Origin: an uncultured Lachnospiraceae bacterium
GTDB taxonomy: Bacteria > Bacillota > Clostridia > Lachnospirales > Lachnospiraceae
DNA: 64,000 bases
Assembly (NCBI GenBank): GCA_947169385.1
Contig: CAMVPR010000001.1
Span: 124,001-188,000, forward strand
Direction: 5' to 3'
The position numbers were made by a program, and so were the translations under genes. The notes beneath the pieces are model-generated. The model ran no database searches. It was not told the origin of the DNA and saw nothing but the letters and a program-made list of their open reading frames with translations. This document shows positions 27,692-36,706 of the stretch, piece after piece (position 1 is the stretch's first letter; each line of letters opens with the position of its first letter).

Positions 27692-29353
27692 TTACCTTCT
27701 TTTATCGTTGCCGGTTCTCTTGTAGTACTCTGACTTATTATGGTACATATCCGCATCTGCCATCTTCTCAATCTCGGTTATAGACTTATCAGAATGATCA
27801 GCCCATACCGCATATCCAAATGAAATCGAAATCTCGTTAACCATATCTCCCTTATGAGTCGCTGCTGTCTCTTGCATAGCCTTAAGACACTCAGCCAACG
27901 CTTCCTTGCTTCCATAGAACAAAGTCGAGAACTCGTCACCTCCCATACGGTATGTCTCACCATACTTAGCAAAGCTGTCTCTGATAATATGACCGCCCTC
28001 ATTAATCATCTCGTCTCCGGCAGCGTGACCAAGTTCATCGTTAACCTTCTTAAGTCCATTAAGATCAATCGCAACAATAATCAGACTATCCTTGTCATCC
28101 CTTGCGGAAACATTTTCCAAATCTTCAACATAAGCTCGCCTGTTCTTAAGTCCGGTGAGTCCGTCTGTATATGCGTAATTACGCATCTCCTGAACCTGAA
28201 TCGCGCTCTTAATCATATCATAAAGCGAGGTGAGCACCTCTATCACTATCGTTATAAGAAGCATCAACAGAGCCAACATGAAATAAAAACTCCATTTGCC
28301 GCCGCTAAAGAATGAACCAAGAGAAATCAATCCAAATATAGACATCAGGATAACACCGGGAGCCAGTCTCTTCTTCATGGCCGCGTCACCTTTAATAACC
28401 ATGAGAACACTCGTTAATATAAGGTTCATCAGCACAAACGCGCCCATAGACTGAGAGTACTTAAGGGTTACAACGAGATCGATTCCAAACACGGCAAACC
28501 CTAACATCTCAAGAATAAACACCAGCGAGGCTAGATAATATATAACATCCAAAACAATAGACTTCTTAACATACAGTGCCCTGGCAAGTCCCGCAGAGCA
28601 GAATGATAACAATGCAAATGTTGCATAATTGATAAAACCGGATGTCGTAAGATGTCCGCTAAGCGCCCCTAACATCCTTCCATCGGTGATCGTCCAAACA
28701 CCGCAAGTCAGGAAGAACGCACCTGAATAGAAATACAATCTGGATTCTTCAAAAGGTTTCTTAAGAACACAAGTAAGATAGATACATATCACAAATGTCA
28801 TGATTGCAAATATATCTATGACTATAGATAACAGTATCCTCGGGCAATTATTGCGAAGTATCATAAAGCCATAATCAGACTTGGTAAGCAATGTCGTGTG
28901 CTTAAGTGTAGGTCTAGACGATGACGTGTTATACGGCTCAACAACAATCTCTATCTCACTTCCCTCATAATCTGGTCTCATAGGGACAAAAGCCATTCCG
29001 TTACCTAATCGAGTTGACTTGCCAAATATCTCAGACTCCCCTACACTGTATATCTCCTCACCGTTAATATAGACCTCTAAAGTTGAGAAATTAGCGTTAA
29101 CCCACAATTCCTCTTGTTCCCTAATCTTAGGAAGAGTCGTACGATACCTGTTCTTTTGATTATTCTTCATTGTAATCGGAATAGTAACTGTCTCTCCGGC
29201 CTCATCCTGCCACTCTAATATATCTGTGTTGTGATTCATTCCTGCGTCTATATAGGTCTCACGAACCGTAAAGAGTCCCGCAACAAATACCACTAACGCT
29301 ATTAATACTAATATGTTGACAGTTTTATTTATTATCTTAAATCCTTTTTCCAT
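27692..29353 (-). CDS. Multi-pass membrane diguanylate cyclase
   Basis: One N-terminal transmembrane helix is followed by an extracellular beta-rich domain of about 150 residues (EVYINGEEIYS-like galactose-binding fold) and seven hydrophobic segments (~residues 175-400), the layout of 7TMR-DISM receptors. A coiled coil and a C-terminal GGDEF domain follow, with VAIDLNGLKKVNDELGHAAGD and the canonical signature YRMGGDEFSTLF. Cyclic-di-GMP synthesis is expected. It is transcribed as a single gene, ending just before the T-box promoter. Confidence 0.88.
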   Translation of the reverse strand: MEKGFKIINKTVNILVLIALVVFVAGLFTVRETYIDAGMNHNTDILEWQDEAGETVTIPITMKNNQKNRYRTTLPKIREQEELWVNANFSTLEVYINGEEIYSVGESEIFGKSTRLGNGMAFVPMRPDYEGSEIEIVVEPYNTSSSRPTLKHTTLLTKSDYGFMILRNNCPRILLSIVIDIFAIMTFVICIYLTCVLKKPFEESRLYFYSGAFFLTCGVWTITDGRMLGALSGHLTTSGFINYATFALLSFCSAGLARALYVKKSIVLDVIYYLASLVFILEMLGFAVFGIDLVVTLKYSQSMGAFVLMNLILTSVLMVIKGDAAMKKRLAPGVILMSIFGLISLGSFFSGGKWSFYFMLALLMLLITIVIEVLTSLYDMIKSAIQVQEMRNYAYTDGLTGLKNRRAYVEDLENVSARDDKDSLIIVAIDLNGLKKVNDELGHAAGDEMINEGGHIIRDSFAKYGETYRMGGDEFSTLFYGSKEALAECLKAMQETAATHKGDMVNEISISFGYAVWADHSDKSITEIEKMADADMYHNKSEYYKRTGNDKRR

Positions 29354-29497
29354 AGAAAACTCCTATAAGAGTAATTATTTAATGCAATCTAATGGTCCTT
29401 CGCTCCTAAAGCATATCAAAATTTATTATATAATATAATCATAAAATAAACAAGGCAGGCCATAAAAAGCCTGCCTTAATCATTTGCTTTTACAACT

Positions 29498-31366
29498 CTA
29501 CATTTGAGGATTCCTGATAAGTTCTTTATTCGCTTCTTTATTCGCTTCTTTTCTCTTATAATCCTCGTAGTCACTCCTTATACCTTTAACAATATCAGAA
29601 GTTGTCTTGGATAATCTCTCCACCGCTGCCAAACGAGATTTGCCGTTGTCGGTTCTTGGCCCCATAATCAATCCCTGACGCTTATCATAGTAATCTAAAA
29701 CCGTCTTATTAAGGGTTGCCAGCTTCATCATATTGACATTAAAGTTATCCGGGTTGTTCAGCTCATCAACCACAGACTTCATGGCATCCATCATCTTCTT
29801 CATGTATTCACTCGGGCTCTTACCTTTGTTGTATTCGGTAAGATTCTTGTACGCCTCTTTAATTTCATTGGCCTGTTCCCCGGTAATCGTCTTGTCATGT
29901 TCCTTGATAAAGTCCTCATATGATTTCTTCTTGACCTTATCCTTCTTAAACTCCTTCTTTATTTTGTTCTCTTCTTTTATCTTAGTGTTGACATTCTTAG
30001 CCAGAATACTCTGATATGCTGAATTCAGACTTTTCGACGAACCTCTCTTGATAAATGCATCCTTAAATGCCTGGTCCTTAACTATCTCATTTCTCATATT
30101 CTGTAGAAGCTCATCCGCTTTCTTTGTATCAACATTGCCGGCTTTATCGGTAATCTTGTCATAAAATGTAACCTGGGCAGCTTTTGTAGAAAGTGTTTTG
30201 GCTATTATATAATCAACCGCCTTTATCATATCCTCCCTCATAAACGGAGAGTTATTGTCTTTATACCGGCTGATATAATCAGCTATATTCTGCTCAAATT
30301 CAGTCTTTGTTACCGCCTTCTTATCATTACCCGCAAAGGAATATTCATTGATATCAAGCTTTTTGTCATCCTCTGCCTTTTTTGACAGGTATGAGTTCCA
30401 TTTGCTTAACAAACTCTCCTTTGTAAGTTCGGGAATATTATCCTTCTCCTCATTCATAAAAACCTGAAAATCAAAATCATTCTCCAGCTTCCATGCACGT
30501 TCACTGATTCTTGCGTTTCTGTATTCCCAGCATCTATCGGCGTTACTGTGAAGCGTAACCCAGGGTTTCTTCTCTAACGCTCTTGCAAGGGCGGATGCTG
30601 CACTATGCATATTGACAGTCGGCTTACCGTCTCCCTTCTCTCCCGCAAACTCCTTGTTGCCGTCGCGGTATACTTCCTTTAGGAAACTCAAATCCTTATT
30701 AAATATATTATCATCCTTTTTGGCGTATTGTGCCTCATCTTCTTTCACATACTCATTTTTTCTTACGGCGCTTTCAACAGCATTCTTTATGTGTTCGATT
30801 CCAAACTCAACAGACTCCATCTCTTCAGGAGAACCATGATCAGGTCTGTCGTCAATCTCTGCCATAGTATTCCTTCGTTTAATCTCAGGAGAATCATAGT
30901 GATCGTAAATCTTCGTATGATAAATATACGCACCAAGCACATCCCTGTCTCCCCAAACACCACGGTCTCCGTACTTCACCATGTTCGTCATCTCTTCTAA
31001 GAACTCAGGTTCAGTCTCAAATCTTCTTGCAATATATTCCATGTCATCAAATGTCAGCATATTGGCATCGCCATCCTGAGCATCCATCTTGTAATAACCT
31101 CTCATGAGAAGGCATGAGAATATAAGATCGTAATCTCTCTCATCCGGAGGGAGAAGTGCCTGCTCCTCCAAAACATCATAAGAATATGTTCTGGAATAAC
31201 CAAGATTCTTTAATTTAAAGGGGAATTTTGAAGACAGTATAAACGCACCGTTCTCTGACTTGATATCTATATCTGCTTCTTCATAGCCGCCCTCATCGTA
31301 AAGAAACACACCTGCATTTGCCTGATCAGGCTCAATATCAATCTTGTTCTCTTCAATCTCTTTCAT
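29498..31366 (-). CDS. Large charged protein of unknown function
   Basis: This is a 622-residue protein without signal peptide or transmembrane helices. It is rich in Lys, Glu and Asp with long predicted helices. A central segment RCWEYRNARISERAWKLEND may be a domain border. The C-terminal part (LATLNKTVLDYYDKRQ, then PRTDNGKSRLAAVERL) has the look of a helical module. I do not recognise the family. It stands alone between a GGDEF gene and aroE, with about 90-140 bases of noncoding DNA on each side. Its composition resembles the 819-residue protein at 52303, but I could not align them beyond that. Confidence 0.75.
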   Translation of the reverse strand: MKEIEENKIDIEPDQANAGVFLYDEGGYEEADIDIKSENGAFILSSKFPFKLKNLGYSRTYSYDVLEEQALLPPDERDYDLIFSCLLMRGYYKMDAQDGDANMLTFDDMEYIARRFETEPEFLEEMTNMVKYGDRGVWGDRDVLGAYIYHTKIYDHYDSPEIKRRNTMAEIDDRPDHGSPEEMESVEFGIEHIKNAVESAVRKNEYVKEDEAQYAKKDDNIFNKDLSFLKEVYRDGNKEFAGEKGDGKPTVNMHSAASALARALEKKPWVTLHSNADRCWEYRNARISERAWKLENDFDFQVFMNEEKDNIPELTKESLLSKWNSYLSKKAEDDKKLDINEYSFAGNDKKAVTKTEFEQNIADYISRYKDNNSPFMREDMIKAVDYIIAKTLSTKAAQVTFYDKITDKAGNVDTKKADELLQNMRNEIVKDQAFKDAFIKRGSSKSLNSAYQSILAKNVNTKIKEENKIKKEFKKDKVKKKSYEDFIKEHDKTITGEQANEIKEAYKNLTEYNKGKSPSEYMKKMMDAMKSVVDELNNPDNFNVNMMKLATLNKTVLDYYDKRQGLIMGPRTDNGKSRLAAVERLSKTTSDIVKGIRSDYEDYKRKEANKEANKELIRNPQM

Positions 31367-31459
31367 ACTTATCTCTCCTTATAATGATATCCACGGGTTA
31401 CTCTTGCAATATCATAACACTATAACAGCAACAAAAGAGAAACAACACTTAAGCAATCT

Positions 31460-32338
31460 TTATTGAAAATATAATTCCTTAATCTCCTCTGTTGGCATAT
31501 CCTTGCCGGTCCACAACTTAAAGCTTGCAGCTCCCTGATAGAGAAGCATATACATTCCATTAAATGTAGAAAGACCTGCTCCTCTCGCCTGCCTTAATAA
31601 CTTGGTTTCTAACGGATTATAGATGATATCAGATACCACAAGTCCTTCATGAAATACCTCTTTATCTTTAAACCAATCATCATCTATTATGCACGCATCA
31701 ACCTTAGGTGCCATACCGACAGAAGTTGCATTGGTGAGCATGTCTGCATTTGCAATAGCTTCCTTAAATACGCTGCTATCATCAAAATCATGAAGTCTGA
31801 CTCTACACTTAGTCCTATCGTTAAGCTTCTCAACCATCTCGTCAGCCCTATCGTAGAACTGATCTCTGATTGAGAACACATCAATCTCGGACACACCATC
31901 AAGCGCAGCCTGAGTCAAGATAGCAGTAGCAGCACCGCCTGCTCCCATAAGCACCATCTTGCCTCCAACTATATCGTGACCTGCATCTTTAGCTGAACGC
32001 ATAAACCCGATTCCATCGGTTGTGTATCCCTTAAAACGGCCATTATCATTGACCACTGTATTGACCGCACCCGCAATCTCCGAGCTGATATCAAGCTCAT
32101 CACAAAGCTTCACCATGAGATTCTTATTAGGCATGGTAAGGTTAAATCCTCTTACACCCATAACCTTCAAGCCTTCTACCGCCTTCTCTAAGTTAGACTC
32201 ATCAATCTCAAAACACAGATACCTATAATCAAGATCAAGCATCTCAAATGCTTTATTGTGCATCAATGGCGACTTGCTGTGTTTAACCGGACTTCCCAAG
32301 AGTCCTGTAAGTATCGTAGTTCCCGTAATCTCCTTCAT
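31460..32338 (-). CDS. aroE: Shikimate dehydrogenase
   Basis: Motifs are GLLGSPVKHSKSPLMHN at the substrate site, NLTMPNKNLMV with catalytic Lys, NTDG-type loop TTDGIGFMRS, and the nucleotide loop GAGGAATAI. The C-terminal YNPLETKLLRQARGAG and MLLYQGAASFKLW also fit. It reduces 3-dehydroshikimate with NADPH in the pathway that feeds chorismate to TrpE. At 292 residues it has normal length. It lies 9 bases downstream of hslO. Confidence 0.95.
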   Translation of the reverse strand: MKEITGTTILTGLLGSPVKHSKSPLMHNKAFEMLDLDYRYLCFEIDESNLEKAVEGLKVMGVRGFNLTMPNKNLMVKLCDELDISSEIAGAVNTVVNDNGRFKGYTTDGIGFMRSAKDAGHDIVGGKMVLMGAGGAATAILTQAALDGVSEIDVFSIRDQFYDRADEMVEKLNDRTKCRVRLHDFDDSSVFKEAIANADMLTNATSVGMAPKVDACIIDDDWFKDKEVFHEGLVVSDIIYNPLETKLLRQARGAGLSTFNGMYMLLYQGAASFKLWTGKDMPTEEIKELYFQ

Positions 32339-32347
32339 GTGCTCCTC

Positions 32348-33220
32348 CTATCTTGCCTCGCTAAGAAGCTTCTTTAAATCATCTATATCGTACTTATAAT
32401 GCGAATTGCAGAAATGACAGTTAACCTCTATCTCCTCGCCGTCTGATATCATCTTCTCAAGTTCAACCTTACCTACTGATATCAAAGCCTTTGCGACATA
32501 TTCTTTAGAGCATCCGCAGTGAAATCTCGTAGGAACTTTAGCGGTAATCTCGTAGTCATCAAAAAGCTCAGCTATGATGTCCTCAGGGCTCTTACCTTTA
32601 TCAAGATAACTTGTTATTGAGGCAAATGCTGTCAACTTCTCTTCCAACGCTGCTATCGTCTTCTCCTCCGCAAATGGCATAAGTTGAACGATAAAACCTC
32701 CTGCCTGTCTCACGGTATTCTCTTTGTTCATCAGAACGCCTAAAGCGACCGAAGTTGGAATCTGCTCACTACTTGCAAAATAGTAAGTAAGGTCCTCAGC
32801 TATCTCGCCCGAAACAAGCTCCGTCTGACCGACATAAGGCTCCTTAAGACCGATATCCTTAATTACCCTAAGATAACCGTTACCTACTGCACCGCCAACA
32901 TCAAGCTTGCCTAACGAGTTAGGAGGCAGAATAACATCAGGCACCTCAACATATCCCTTGACATCCGCCTTGGAATTAGCTGTTACGGTGATTCCCTTCA
33001 TAGGTCCGTCACCTTGAATCTGCAAAGTGATAACATCATCATCGTTCTTGCACATCGCACCCATCATCGCTCCCGCTGTCATAAGGCGTCCAAGTGCCGC
33101 AGATGCAATCGGGCTTAGGTTGTGGCGTTCTCTCGCTGTCTCTGTCATTTGCCTTGTTGTCGCAGCATAAAATCTAATCTGATTCTCCGCCGCCATTCCA
33201 CTAATTATGTAATCTTCCAT
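32348..33220 (-). CDS. hslO: Redox-regulated chaperone Hsp33
   Basis: The 290-residue protein begins with RFYAATTRQMTETARERH and ends in the zinc-binding domain with FHCGCSKE and CHFCNSHYK, giving the four cysteines of the CxC...CxxC redox switch. Under oxidation these release zinc and activate the holdase. It starts the hslO-aroE pair. Confidence 0.95.
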   Translation of the reverse strand: MEDYIISGMAAENQIRFYAATTRQMTETARERHNLSPIASAALGRLMTAGAMMGAMCKNDDDVITLQIQGDGPMKGITVTANSKADVKGYVEVPDVILPPNSLGKLDVGGAVGNGYLRVIKDIGLKEPYVGQTELVSGEIAEDLTYYFASSEQIPTSVALGVLMNKENTVRQAGGFIVQLMPFAEEKTIAALEEKLTAFASITSYLDKGKSPEDIIAELFDDYEITAKVPTRFHCGCSKEYVAKALISVGKVELEKMISDGEEIEVNCHFCNSHYKYDIDDLKKLLSEAR

Positions 33221-33259
33221 ATCTATCCTCTTTCCAATTAGTTTTAGTCTAGTATCCTA

Positions 33260-34036
33260 TCATCCGAGCACATTGTCAAGTATCATCATCAATATGAATC
33301 CGAATGCAAATCCTATCGTTGAGAGATTGGTGTGCTCGCCCTCTGAAGCCTCCGGCAACAATTCTTCTACTACCACATATATCATTGCTCCCGCTGCAAA
33401 TGACAGAAAATACGGCATAAGCGGCGAAAGTTGCGCCGTGAGAAGTATAGTGAGCGCAGCACCTATAGGTTCAACCGCTCCCGATAAAACACCATACAGG
33501 AACGCCTTATGCTTACTTCCGAGCGATTCCTTTAACGGCATGGAAATGATAGCTCCCTCGGGGAAATTCTGGATTGCTATACCTATCGCAAGCGCAGTTG
33601 CCCCAGCAATCGTTATTACTGTCTCCCCGGAAAGCGAAGCCGCAATAACTATACCTACTGCCATTCCTTCAGGCAGGTTATGAAGCGTAACCGCAAGCGT
33701 TAACATAGTTCCTTTCTGAAGTTTAGACGGAATACCCTCCGGCTTATCTGAATTAATATGCAAATGAGGAAGTATACCATCTATTGCCAGCAAGAACGCA
33801 ATACCAATACAAAAACCTATCGTCGCGGGAAGAAATGACATTTTCCCGAGGTTCGACGAAGCATCCATCGCCGGAACCAAAAGCGACCATACAGAAGCTG
33901 CAACCATAACACCTGACGCAAAGCCAAGAAGGACTCTCTGCAATAAATCAGGCATCTTGTCTTTGAGAAGATACACACATGCCGCGCCCAACGAAGTTCC
34001 CAGGAATGGAATTAATAATCCAATTGCTATTACCAT
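33260..34036 (-). CDS. ZIP family metal transporter
   Basis: This 258-residue membrane protein has about eight helices. The metal path motifs HNLPEGMAVGI in the fourth and IQNFPEGAIIS in the fifth helix are typical of ZIP (ZupT-like) importers of zinc, iron or manganese; the second motif has Asn where many have His. A Gly-rich AAGAMIYVVVEELLPEA segment follows. The upstream promoter with duplicated operator-like sites suggests metal-dependent control, but the regulator is not in the window. Confidence 0.9.
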   Translation of the reverse strand: MVIAIGLLIPFLGTSLGAACVYLLKDKMPDLLQRVLLGFASGVMVAASVWSLLVPAMDASSNLGKMSFLPATIGFCIGIAFLLAIDGILPHLHINSDKPEGIPSKLQKGTMLTLAVTLHNLPEGMAVGIVIAASLSGETVITIAGATALAIGIAIQNFPEGAIISMPLKESLGSKHKAFLYGVLSGAVEPIGAALTILLTAQLSPLMPYFLSFAAGAMIYVVVEELLPEASEGEHTNLSTIGFAFGFILMMILDNVLG

Positions 34037-34054
34037 AACGAACTCTCCTTTCCT

Positions 34055-34155
34055 TTATCTAACATCTATTAAGACTTATCTAACATCTTTACACGGTCTA
34101 TTATATTAGTGATACAAAGGATTTTCAAGTGTTAAATATAACTAACATGCGTTAG
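34055..34155 (-). promoter_or_regulatory. ZIP transporter promoter with repeated operator-like sites
   Basis: On the minus strand TTGAAA (34123-34128) and TATAAT (34100-34105) are 17 bases apart, a near-consensus promoter. Just downstream of the expected start, the 13-base sequence TTATCTAACATCT (plus-strand reading) occurs twice, at 34055-34067 and 34076-34088, exactly 21 bases apart. An inverted repeat CTAACATGCGTTAG lies upstream at about 34142-34155. The shared CTAAC core suggests one regulator binding on both sides of the promoter. Confidence 0.75.
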
Positions 34156-34194
34156 AGTTTTTGTGCGTTATGCGCCATCTTGAACAAAAATACA

Positions 34195-34270
34195 CTTGCC
34201 ATCCCAACCAACCCCACCTGTCATCCCAACTATCCCCACCTGTCATCCTGAGCGCAGCGAAGGATCTTGC
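34195..34270. repeat. Short tandem plus dispersed repeat
   Basis: The string CCCCACCTGTCATCC occurs twice in a row and runs into a TGTCATCCTGAGCGCAGCGA unit of the dispersed repeat family. Confidence 0.7.
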
Positions 34271-34367
34271 CTGTCGCTCCCCTTGCCATGTTAACCCATC
34301 AGTGTTATAATACCACGTTATTAGGGGAAGAATTATTAATAACTTTCACAACAAGGAGGAACACATA

Positions 34368-34874
34368 ATGAGAAAGAAAGTATTAACACTCATGATTCTC
34401 GGGGTGTTATCTGCCGGTTTGCTTGTCGCATGCGGTAAGGAGGCATCTGACACATCAAGCAACACTAACGCGACTACAACCGAGACTAAAACCGAGAGGA
34501 CAACCGAAGACGAGTCAGCTGCTATTGAAGATTTCACAGGAGAATTTGATCTAGAAGGATCATGGATGGACGAGGTTAGTAAGCGTGCATCTATGGATGT
34601 TACCAAGAATTCAGACGGAAGTTACGATATCTTAGTATCATGGGGCGCTTCAGCTACAGAAACTGCAATTTGGCAGATACATGGTCAGTATGATGAGAAA
34701 TCAGGTATGCTTTCATACACTGATGGTAAGTATGCAATTCATACATTTGACGAAGACGGCAAAGAAACTCTTTCCGAAGAGACCACTACCGAAGGCTCAT
34801 TCTTAAAAGAAGACGGCAAGCTTCGCTGGAAAGACTCTAAGAATTCAGATGACGGACTGTTCGTGAGGGATTAG
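34368..34874 (+). CDS. Small lipoprotein of unknown function
   Basis: The 168-residue protein has a lipoprotein signal peptide with lipobox LLVAC, a Thr/Glu-rich spacer (residues ~27-55) and a small beta-rich domain (GEFDLEGSWMDE, YDILVSWGAS, GQYDEKSGMLSYTDG). The domain alternates short strands as in lipocalin-like or DUF-type sensor lipoproteins; I cannot name it. It has a good AAGGAGG site, stands alone and ends in a terminator. Confidence 0.85.
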   Translation: MRKKVLTLMILGVLSAGLLVACGKEASDTSSNTNATTTETKTERTTEDESAAIEDFTGEFDLEGSWMDEVSKRASMDVTKNSDGSYDILVSWGASATETAIWQIHGQYDEKSGMLSYTDGKYAIHTFDEDGKETLSEETTTEGSFLKEDGKLRWKDSKNSDDGLFVRD

Positions 34875-34901
34875 TCAACATTTACAATTTATAAACCACT
34901 T

Positions 34902-34930
34902 AAAGCCTGCTCATAACGAGCAGGCTTTTA
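34902..34930 (+). terminator. Bidirectional intrinsic terminator
   Basis: The stem AAGCCTGCTC/GAGCAGGCTT is followed by TTTAG on the plus strand and by TTAAG on the minus strand. It separates the lipoprotein gene from the convergent kinase gene. Confidence 0.85.
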
Positions 34931-34943
34931 GTATGTTTATCAT

Positions 34944-35759
34944 TTACGAAAACAAATACTTATACTTCCTACGCCTCTCCATAATAATGTCAACAACTCG
35001 CTTCTTAATCTCCTCAGTATATACAGTATCATTCTCCATAATGGAAATAAGTTCATTGTAACCAAAATCATACTTCAAGCATGTGCCATATACAGACTCA
35101 ACGCAATCAAGCTGCTCGTCAAAATCATCACTGAGAGTTTTAGATTTAACTTTGTCAATTTCATCAAATATATCAATCCCCATCGGATAATCCAAAGTAG
35201 TATCTGACATTAGTGAAGCCCCATTATCATAAATAGGGCATAACTTATAATCTCCCTTGTCACCCTTAAGAATAGAAATATTGTGCATATGCCTATCCTC
35301 ATTAAGAAAGAGTGCATCTATAGTAAGAAGCTTAGCAAGGTAAGACCCAAAATCCTCAATTCCTGTCATCCTTTCAACTTGATTAACGAGGTATTTAAGC
35401 CTGTCAGTAATATTGGCAAATGAATAAATATTCCTGCTGAGGCTCTCACCATACATAGTATTAAAAAGCCTCTCAACAGTAATTACACTGTACCCTTTAG
35501 AAAAGTCCTCACTAACACACCCATTAAAAACTTGTGTCTTATACTTGATCTGCTCAGTATCATACTGTACATATTCCTCTTCATTAAGAGTTGAATAATC
35601 TAGCAAATGTGAAACTACGTACTCAGCAAGCCCCTCATATCCGGTATAATCAGCCTTATACCATCTTCCGGTGTTCTTCCACTTAAGTTGATTGCCCTTA
35701 GAGGACTGCCTTCCTTCGTCAATCATTTCAAATGTAAAAACGTCAACCACGAGCCTCAC
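34944..35759 (-). CDS. HipA-like kinase domain protein (putative toxin)
   Basis: This 271-residue protein has the HipA-type C-terminal kinase motifs: WYKADYTGYEGLAEYV as the ATP-binding region, LFLNEDRHMHNISIL as the catalytic loop and CPIYDNGASLMSD as the metal-binding DxG-like loop. HipA kinases phosphorylate translation components and cause dormancy; the target here is unknown. It lacks the N-terminal half of classical HipA, as in split HipT or CtkA-like proteins. It starts with a GTG that overlaps the stop of the HTH gene by 4 bases (a second GTG three codons in is possible). The pair looks like a toxin-antitoxin unit. Confidence 0.8.
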   Translation of the reverse strand: MRLVVDVFTFEMIDEGRQSSKGNQLKWKNTGRWYKADYTGYEGLAEYVVSHLLDYSTLNEEEYVQYDTEQIKYKTQVFNGCVSEDFSKGYSVITVERLFNTMYGESLSRNIYSFANITDRLKYLVNQVERMTGIEDFGSYLAKLLTIDALFLNEDRHMHNISILKGDKGDYKLCPIYDNGASLMSDTTLDYPMGIDIFDEIDKVKSKTLSDDFDEQLDCVESVYGTCLKYDFGYNELISIMENDTVYTEEIKKRVVDIIMERRRKYKYLFS

Positions 35760-36301
35760 CTCTCAATCTTAATATAGAACTCATCCTCCGCCATACGTCC
35801 TTCAGTCTTCTCAATAATCAGAATAGGATCGTAATAAGGAATATCTAGTCTCTTCAACTCGAGCTTAATCTTGTCTCTCGTTCTGGGGAAACATCTGGAC
35901 TCAATAAACATTTCATAATCATCAAATGTTGGCTCTGTGTTCTTACCAAATGCTCGGTACATCAAATCATCAGTATAGTTCCTTATTCGAACCTTGCGTC
36001 TGCCCTCATCTATATCAATCACCGTACATACCATGTCTCTAAACATATAATATAAGCGCAGCTTTAACCTATCTTTCGGGAGCTCCAACTTCTCTACAAT
36101 ATCATTGTCTCGCTTAATGAGATCCAATAACACAACCACCGGTCCAACAATATGCTTGTCCTTGCTACTCTCCCATCTCTCAACTGTCGGTTTAGAACAT
36201 CTCAAGAACTCAGCCATCTCCTTCTGCGTCATTCCAAGATGATTCCTTATATATTTAATCTCGTCACCTGTAGTATATTCAGGGGTTATATATCTATTCA
36301 T
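35756..36301 (-). CDS. HTH-domain regulator, partner of HipA-like kinase
   Basis: The N-terminal ~70 residues form an XRE-type helix-turn-helix (LGMTQKEMAEFLRCSKPTVERWE). The C-terminal ~110 residues are of a type I do not recognise, with a conserved-looking FGKNTEPTFDDYEMFIESRCFP. It is translationally coupled to the kinase. Its promoter carries two perfect palindromes (36317 and 36350), consistent with autorepression as by HipB. It is the likely antitoxin or co-regulator. Confidence 0.8.
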   Translation of the reverse strand: MNRYITPEYTTGDEIKYIRNHLGMTQKEMAEFLRCSKPTVERWESSKDKHIVGPVVVLLDLIKRDNDIVEKLELPKDRLKLRLYYMFRDMVCTVIDIDEGRRKVRIRNYTDDLMYRAFGKNTEPTFDDYEMFIESRCFPRTRDKIKLELKRLDIPYYDPILIIEKTEGRMAEDEFYIKIER

Positions 36302-36316
36302 ATCATCACATCCTAC

Positions 36317-36366
36317 ACCATTAAATCAATGGTATTTTTGATATATTTTACCATTATTTTAATGGT
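36317..36366 (-). promoter_or_regulatory. Twin palindromic operators of the HTH/kinase operon
   Basis: Two 17-base sites with the pattern ACCATT-N5-AATGGT lie at 36317-36333 and 36350-36366. Their centres are 33 bases apart, about three helical turns. They lie 16-65 bases before the start codon, with an AT-rich promoter-like stretch between them. Such an arrangement fits cooperative autorepression by the HTH protein. Confidence 0.8.
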
Positions 36367-36374
36367 AGGTCAAC

Positions 36375-36407
36375 AAAAAAGCTAACCAGGTATTCCCGGT
36401 TAGCCTT
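36375..36407 (-). terminator. Intrinsic terminator (minus strand)
   Basis: GGCTAACC and GGTTAGC pair around a short loop and are followed by TTTTTTG on the minus strand. It lies between the nucleotidyltransferase pair and the HTH/kinase operon. Nearly the same terminator sequence recurs at 49266. Confidence 0.75.
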
Positions 36408-36447
36408 TCGTATCATTTACATTATTTCCAACCATCTCAACAACAAT

Positions 36448-36502
36448 TGTCATTCTGAGCGTTAGCGAAGAATCTTTATCCCGAGTGTAGCGAGGGATAA
36501 CT
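36448..36502. repeat. Dispersed palindromic repeat
   Basis: TGTCATTCTGAGCG, then TTAGCGAAGAATCTTTATCC and CGAGGGATAA, is a full copy of the composite repeat also found at 17627 and 48840. Confidence 0.8.
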
Positions 36503-36550
36503 GCAACAAAAGCATTATATATACTAAAATGCGCCTATGGTGCCGTTTAT

Positions 36551-36586
36551 GTTTTAGAGCCCTCTGGATTTACACTACTCTCAAAC
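36551..36586 (-). repeat. Solitary perfect CRISPR repeat
   Basis: The 36 bases are identical to the consensus repeat of the array at 38756-41486. It stands alone, 2.2 kb from the array and 1.6 kb from the nearest degenerate copies, beyond the nucleotidyltransferase gene pair. No second repeat is found within one spacer length on either side. It is probably a leftover of a once longer array. Confidence 0.95.
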
Positions 36587-36706
36587 AATAATAACTGAAA
36601 GGATATAAAAGAATAAGAATCAAGATATTGGGATTGCGAGGTCATAGATGTTGACTATGTAAGAAAAAAGACAATCTTATTAATGAAACAACAATCGAGG
36701 AGAATC

